From Geobacter sp. UBA1603 (GTDB taxonomy: Bacteria; Desulfobacterota; Desulfuromonadia; Geobacterales; Pseudopelobacteraceae): a DNA stretch of 7,878 nucleotides. Below the pieces are notes generated by a model that was not told the origin of the DNA, ran no database searches, and was given only the letters and a program-made list of their open reading frames with translations. The first letter of the stretch is position 1, and each line of letters opens with the position of its first letter. The DNA is taken from positions 953 to 8,830 of the forward strand of contig DCNF01000088.1 in the NCBI GenBank assembly GCA_002322035.1, in the 5' to 3' direction. This document shows positions 6,449 to 7,878 of the stretch, in pieces. Both the position numbers and the translations under genes were made by a program.

Positions 6449-7878
6449 TTAATGATTGTTATGGGCGTCTTTCCGCCCGGCCTGGGCCTCGGCAATGATC
6501 TTCTGGGCCAGGTGGGTCGGCACCTCCTCGTAGTGCGAGAACTCGGTCGAGAACAGGCCGCGGTCACTCGTCATCGACTTGAGGTCATTGGAGTAGGCCA
6601 GCACCTCCGACATGGGCACCACAGCCCGGATGATCTGGGAATTGGCTTTGGGCTCGACGCCAACCACTTTTCCGCGGCGTGAGTTCAGGTCTCCGATCAC
6701 ATCGCCCATGTTTTCGTCAGGCACGGTTACCTTCAGGTTGACGATCGGCTCAAGCAGAACCGGTTTGCAGACCTCCATGGCCTTCTTGAAGGCCATGGAG
6801 CCGGCAACCTTGAAGGCCATCTCCGACGAATCAACCGTGTGGAACGACCCGTCATAGAGCGCAACTCTGAAATCAACCACCGGGTACCCGGCCAGGAACC
6901 CCTCAACCGATGCTTCCTGGATGCCTTTATCCACTGCCGGGATATACTGGCGCGGGATAACGCCGCCGACGATCTTGTCATCGAACAGATATCCTTCGCC
7001 ACGGCCGGTGGGGGACATTTCGATCCAGCAGTCACCGTACTGGCCCCGCCCGCCGGACTGTTTCTTGTATTTGCCCTGAACCTTGGCTGAGCCGCGGATG
7101 GTCTCCAGATAGGGTACCTTCGGGGTTTTGAGAACCACTTCCACCCCGAACTTGCGCTTCATCTTCTCAACGATCACCTCCAGATGGACCTGTCCCATGC
7201 CGGAGATGATAAACTCCTTGGTCTGGGTGTCACGGTGCGATTCGAGGGTCGGCTCCTCCTCGATCATCCGGTGCAGAGCGTTGTGAATCTTGTCTTCGTC
7301 AGCCTTTGTTTTGGGCTCGATGGCGTAGGAAATCACCGGCAGCAGCTGCTTGGCCGGTTCATAGACGACCGGCTTGGCTGCATCACAGAGTGTGTCTCCG
7401 GTAACGGTCTCTTTCAGTTTGGCAACGGCGACGATATCGCCGGCCACCGCCTGCTTGACCGGATGCTGTTTCTTGCCTTCCAGTTCGTAGATCTGGCCGA
7501 TGCGTTCCTCGATCCCCTTGGTGGAGTTGAAGATGGTAGAATCGGAGTTGAGCACGCCGGAGTAGACGCGGAAAATAGTGATTTTGCCGGTATAGGGGTC
7601 GGAGGTGGTTTTGAACACCAGGGCGGAAAACGGCTCTTTCTCATCGGGAGCCCGCTCGATAAGATCACCGGTTTTGGGATGGGTTCCGACCGCCTTGGTA
7701 CGGTCGAGTGGCGACGGCAGATAGGCGCAGATTGCGTCCAGCAGATGGGGAATTCCGATATTGGCGGTGGCGGCCCCGCAAAGCACAGCGGTGAAGGTAT
7801 TGCGCATGGTGCCGACCCGCAGGCCGTCGACGATCTCTTCCACGGTCAATTCACCGCTTTCCAGATATTTCTCGGTCA
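6449..7878 (-). CDS. Elongation factor G-like translational GTPase, C-terminal 475 residues (partial)
   Basis: The gene enters from the right edge. About 210 N-terminal residues with the P-loop and switches are missing, and no start codon is in view. The visible part opens at the end of the G domain (TEKYLESGELTVEEI, VLCGAA). Next come domain II (FKTTSDPYTGKITIFRVYSG), domain III (TLESHRDTQTKEFIISGMGQ), domain IV (SGGRGQYGDCWIEM, GGVIPRQYIPAVDKGIQEAS, LYDGSFHTVDSSEMAFKVAG) and domain V (PDENMGDVIGDLNSRRG, SDRGLFSTEFSHYEEVP). EF-G uses GTP to drive tRNA-mRNA translocation or ribosome recycling. The domain IV tip has Asp (codon 7031-7033) where housekeeping EF-G has His (E. coli His583). This, with the overall sequence, suggests the second EF-G-like class (FusA2-type) rather than main fusA. 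There is no rpsL/rpsG/tuf context, which agrees. The gene heads the minus-strand operon. Confidence 0.93.
   Translation of the reverse strand, partial: TEKYLESGELTVEEIVDGLRVGTMRNTFTAVLCGAATANIGIPHLLDAICAYLPSPLDRTKAVGTHPKTGDLIERAPDEKEPFSALVFKTTSDPYTGKITIFRVYSGVLNSDSTIFNSTKGIEERIGQIYELEGKKQHPVKQAVAGDIVAVAKLKETVTGDTLCDAAKPVVYEPAKQLLPVISYAIEPKTKADEDKIHNALHRMIEEEPTLESHRDTQTKEFIISGMGQVHLEVIVEKMKRKFGVEVVLKTPKVPYLETIRGSAKVQGKYKKQSGGRGQYGDCWIEMSPTGRGEGYLFDDKIVGGVIPRQYIPAVDKGIQEASVEGFLAGYPVVDFRVALYDGSFHTVDSSEMAFKVAGSMAFKKAMEVCKPVLLEPIVNLKVTVPDENMGDVIGDLNSRRGKVVGVEPKANSQIIRAVVPMSEVLAYSNDLKSMTSDRGLFSTEFSHYEEVPTHLAQKIIAEAQAGRKDAHNNH

Overview
The window (about 7.9 kb, moderately GC-rich) looks like chromosomal DNA of a deltaproteobacterium of the Geobacter/Pelobacter/Desulfuromonas type (Desulfobacterota). 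This is inferred from its gene content: a chemoreceptor ending in a hemerythrin domain, an MglA-family small GTPase, a cytidylate-kinase-like protein with a BON domain, and a second-type elongation factor G. No RNA gene, CRISPR array, insertion sequence or phage gene is visible.

Layout. At the left edge the first 87 codons of valS (valyl-tRNA synthetase) run leftward. A divergent intergenic region of about 230 bp carries plausible promoters for valS and for a rightward, apparently monocistronic chemoreceptor gene. That receptor has a periplasmic four-helix bundle, HAMP, the MCP signalling hairpin and a C-terminal bacteriohemerythrin domain, and suggests an O2- or redox-sensing taxis receptor. 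A strong hairpin closes the gene and separates it from everything to the right, which is on the minus strand.

In transcription order the minus-strand block is: an EF-G-like GTPase (its N-terminal third lies outside the window); a membrane-anchored protein with two SPOR-type peptidoglycan-binding repeats; a helical-repeat protein of unknown function; an MglA-like GTPase with a C-terminal extension; and, after a 168-bp gap with its own promoter-like sequence, a cytidylate-kinase-like/BON fusion. The first four genes are separated by only 12 to 21 bp and look like one operon.

Most interesting points. (1) The MglA-like protein keeps the MglA fold landmarks, but the P-loop Thr (Arg26 here), the catalytic Arg53 (Gln) and the catalytic Gln82 (Ala) are all replaced, so it is predicted to be a degenerate GTPase or nucleotide switch without self-catalysed hydrolysis. 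(2) It sits in a tight operon with a cell-wall-binding SPOR protein, a helical-repeat scaffold-like protein and an EF-G paralogue, a combination whose joint role I cannot name. (3) The chemoreceptor's hemerythrin domain has Gln in place of one diiron His ligand. (4) The kinase-like protein lacks the P-loop lysine and is fused to a BON domain. All assignments are by reading motifs by eye; no database search was possible.
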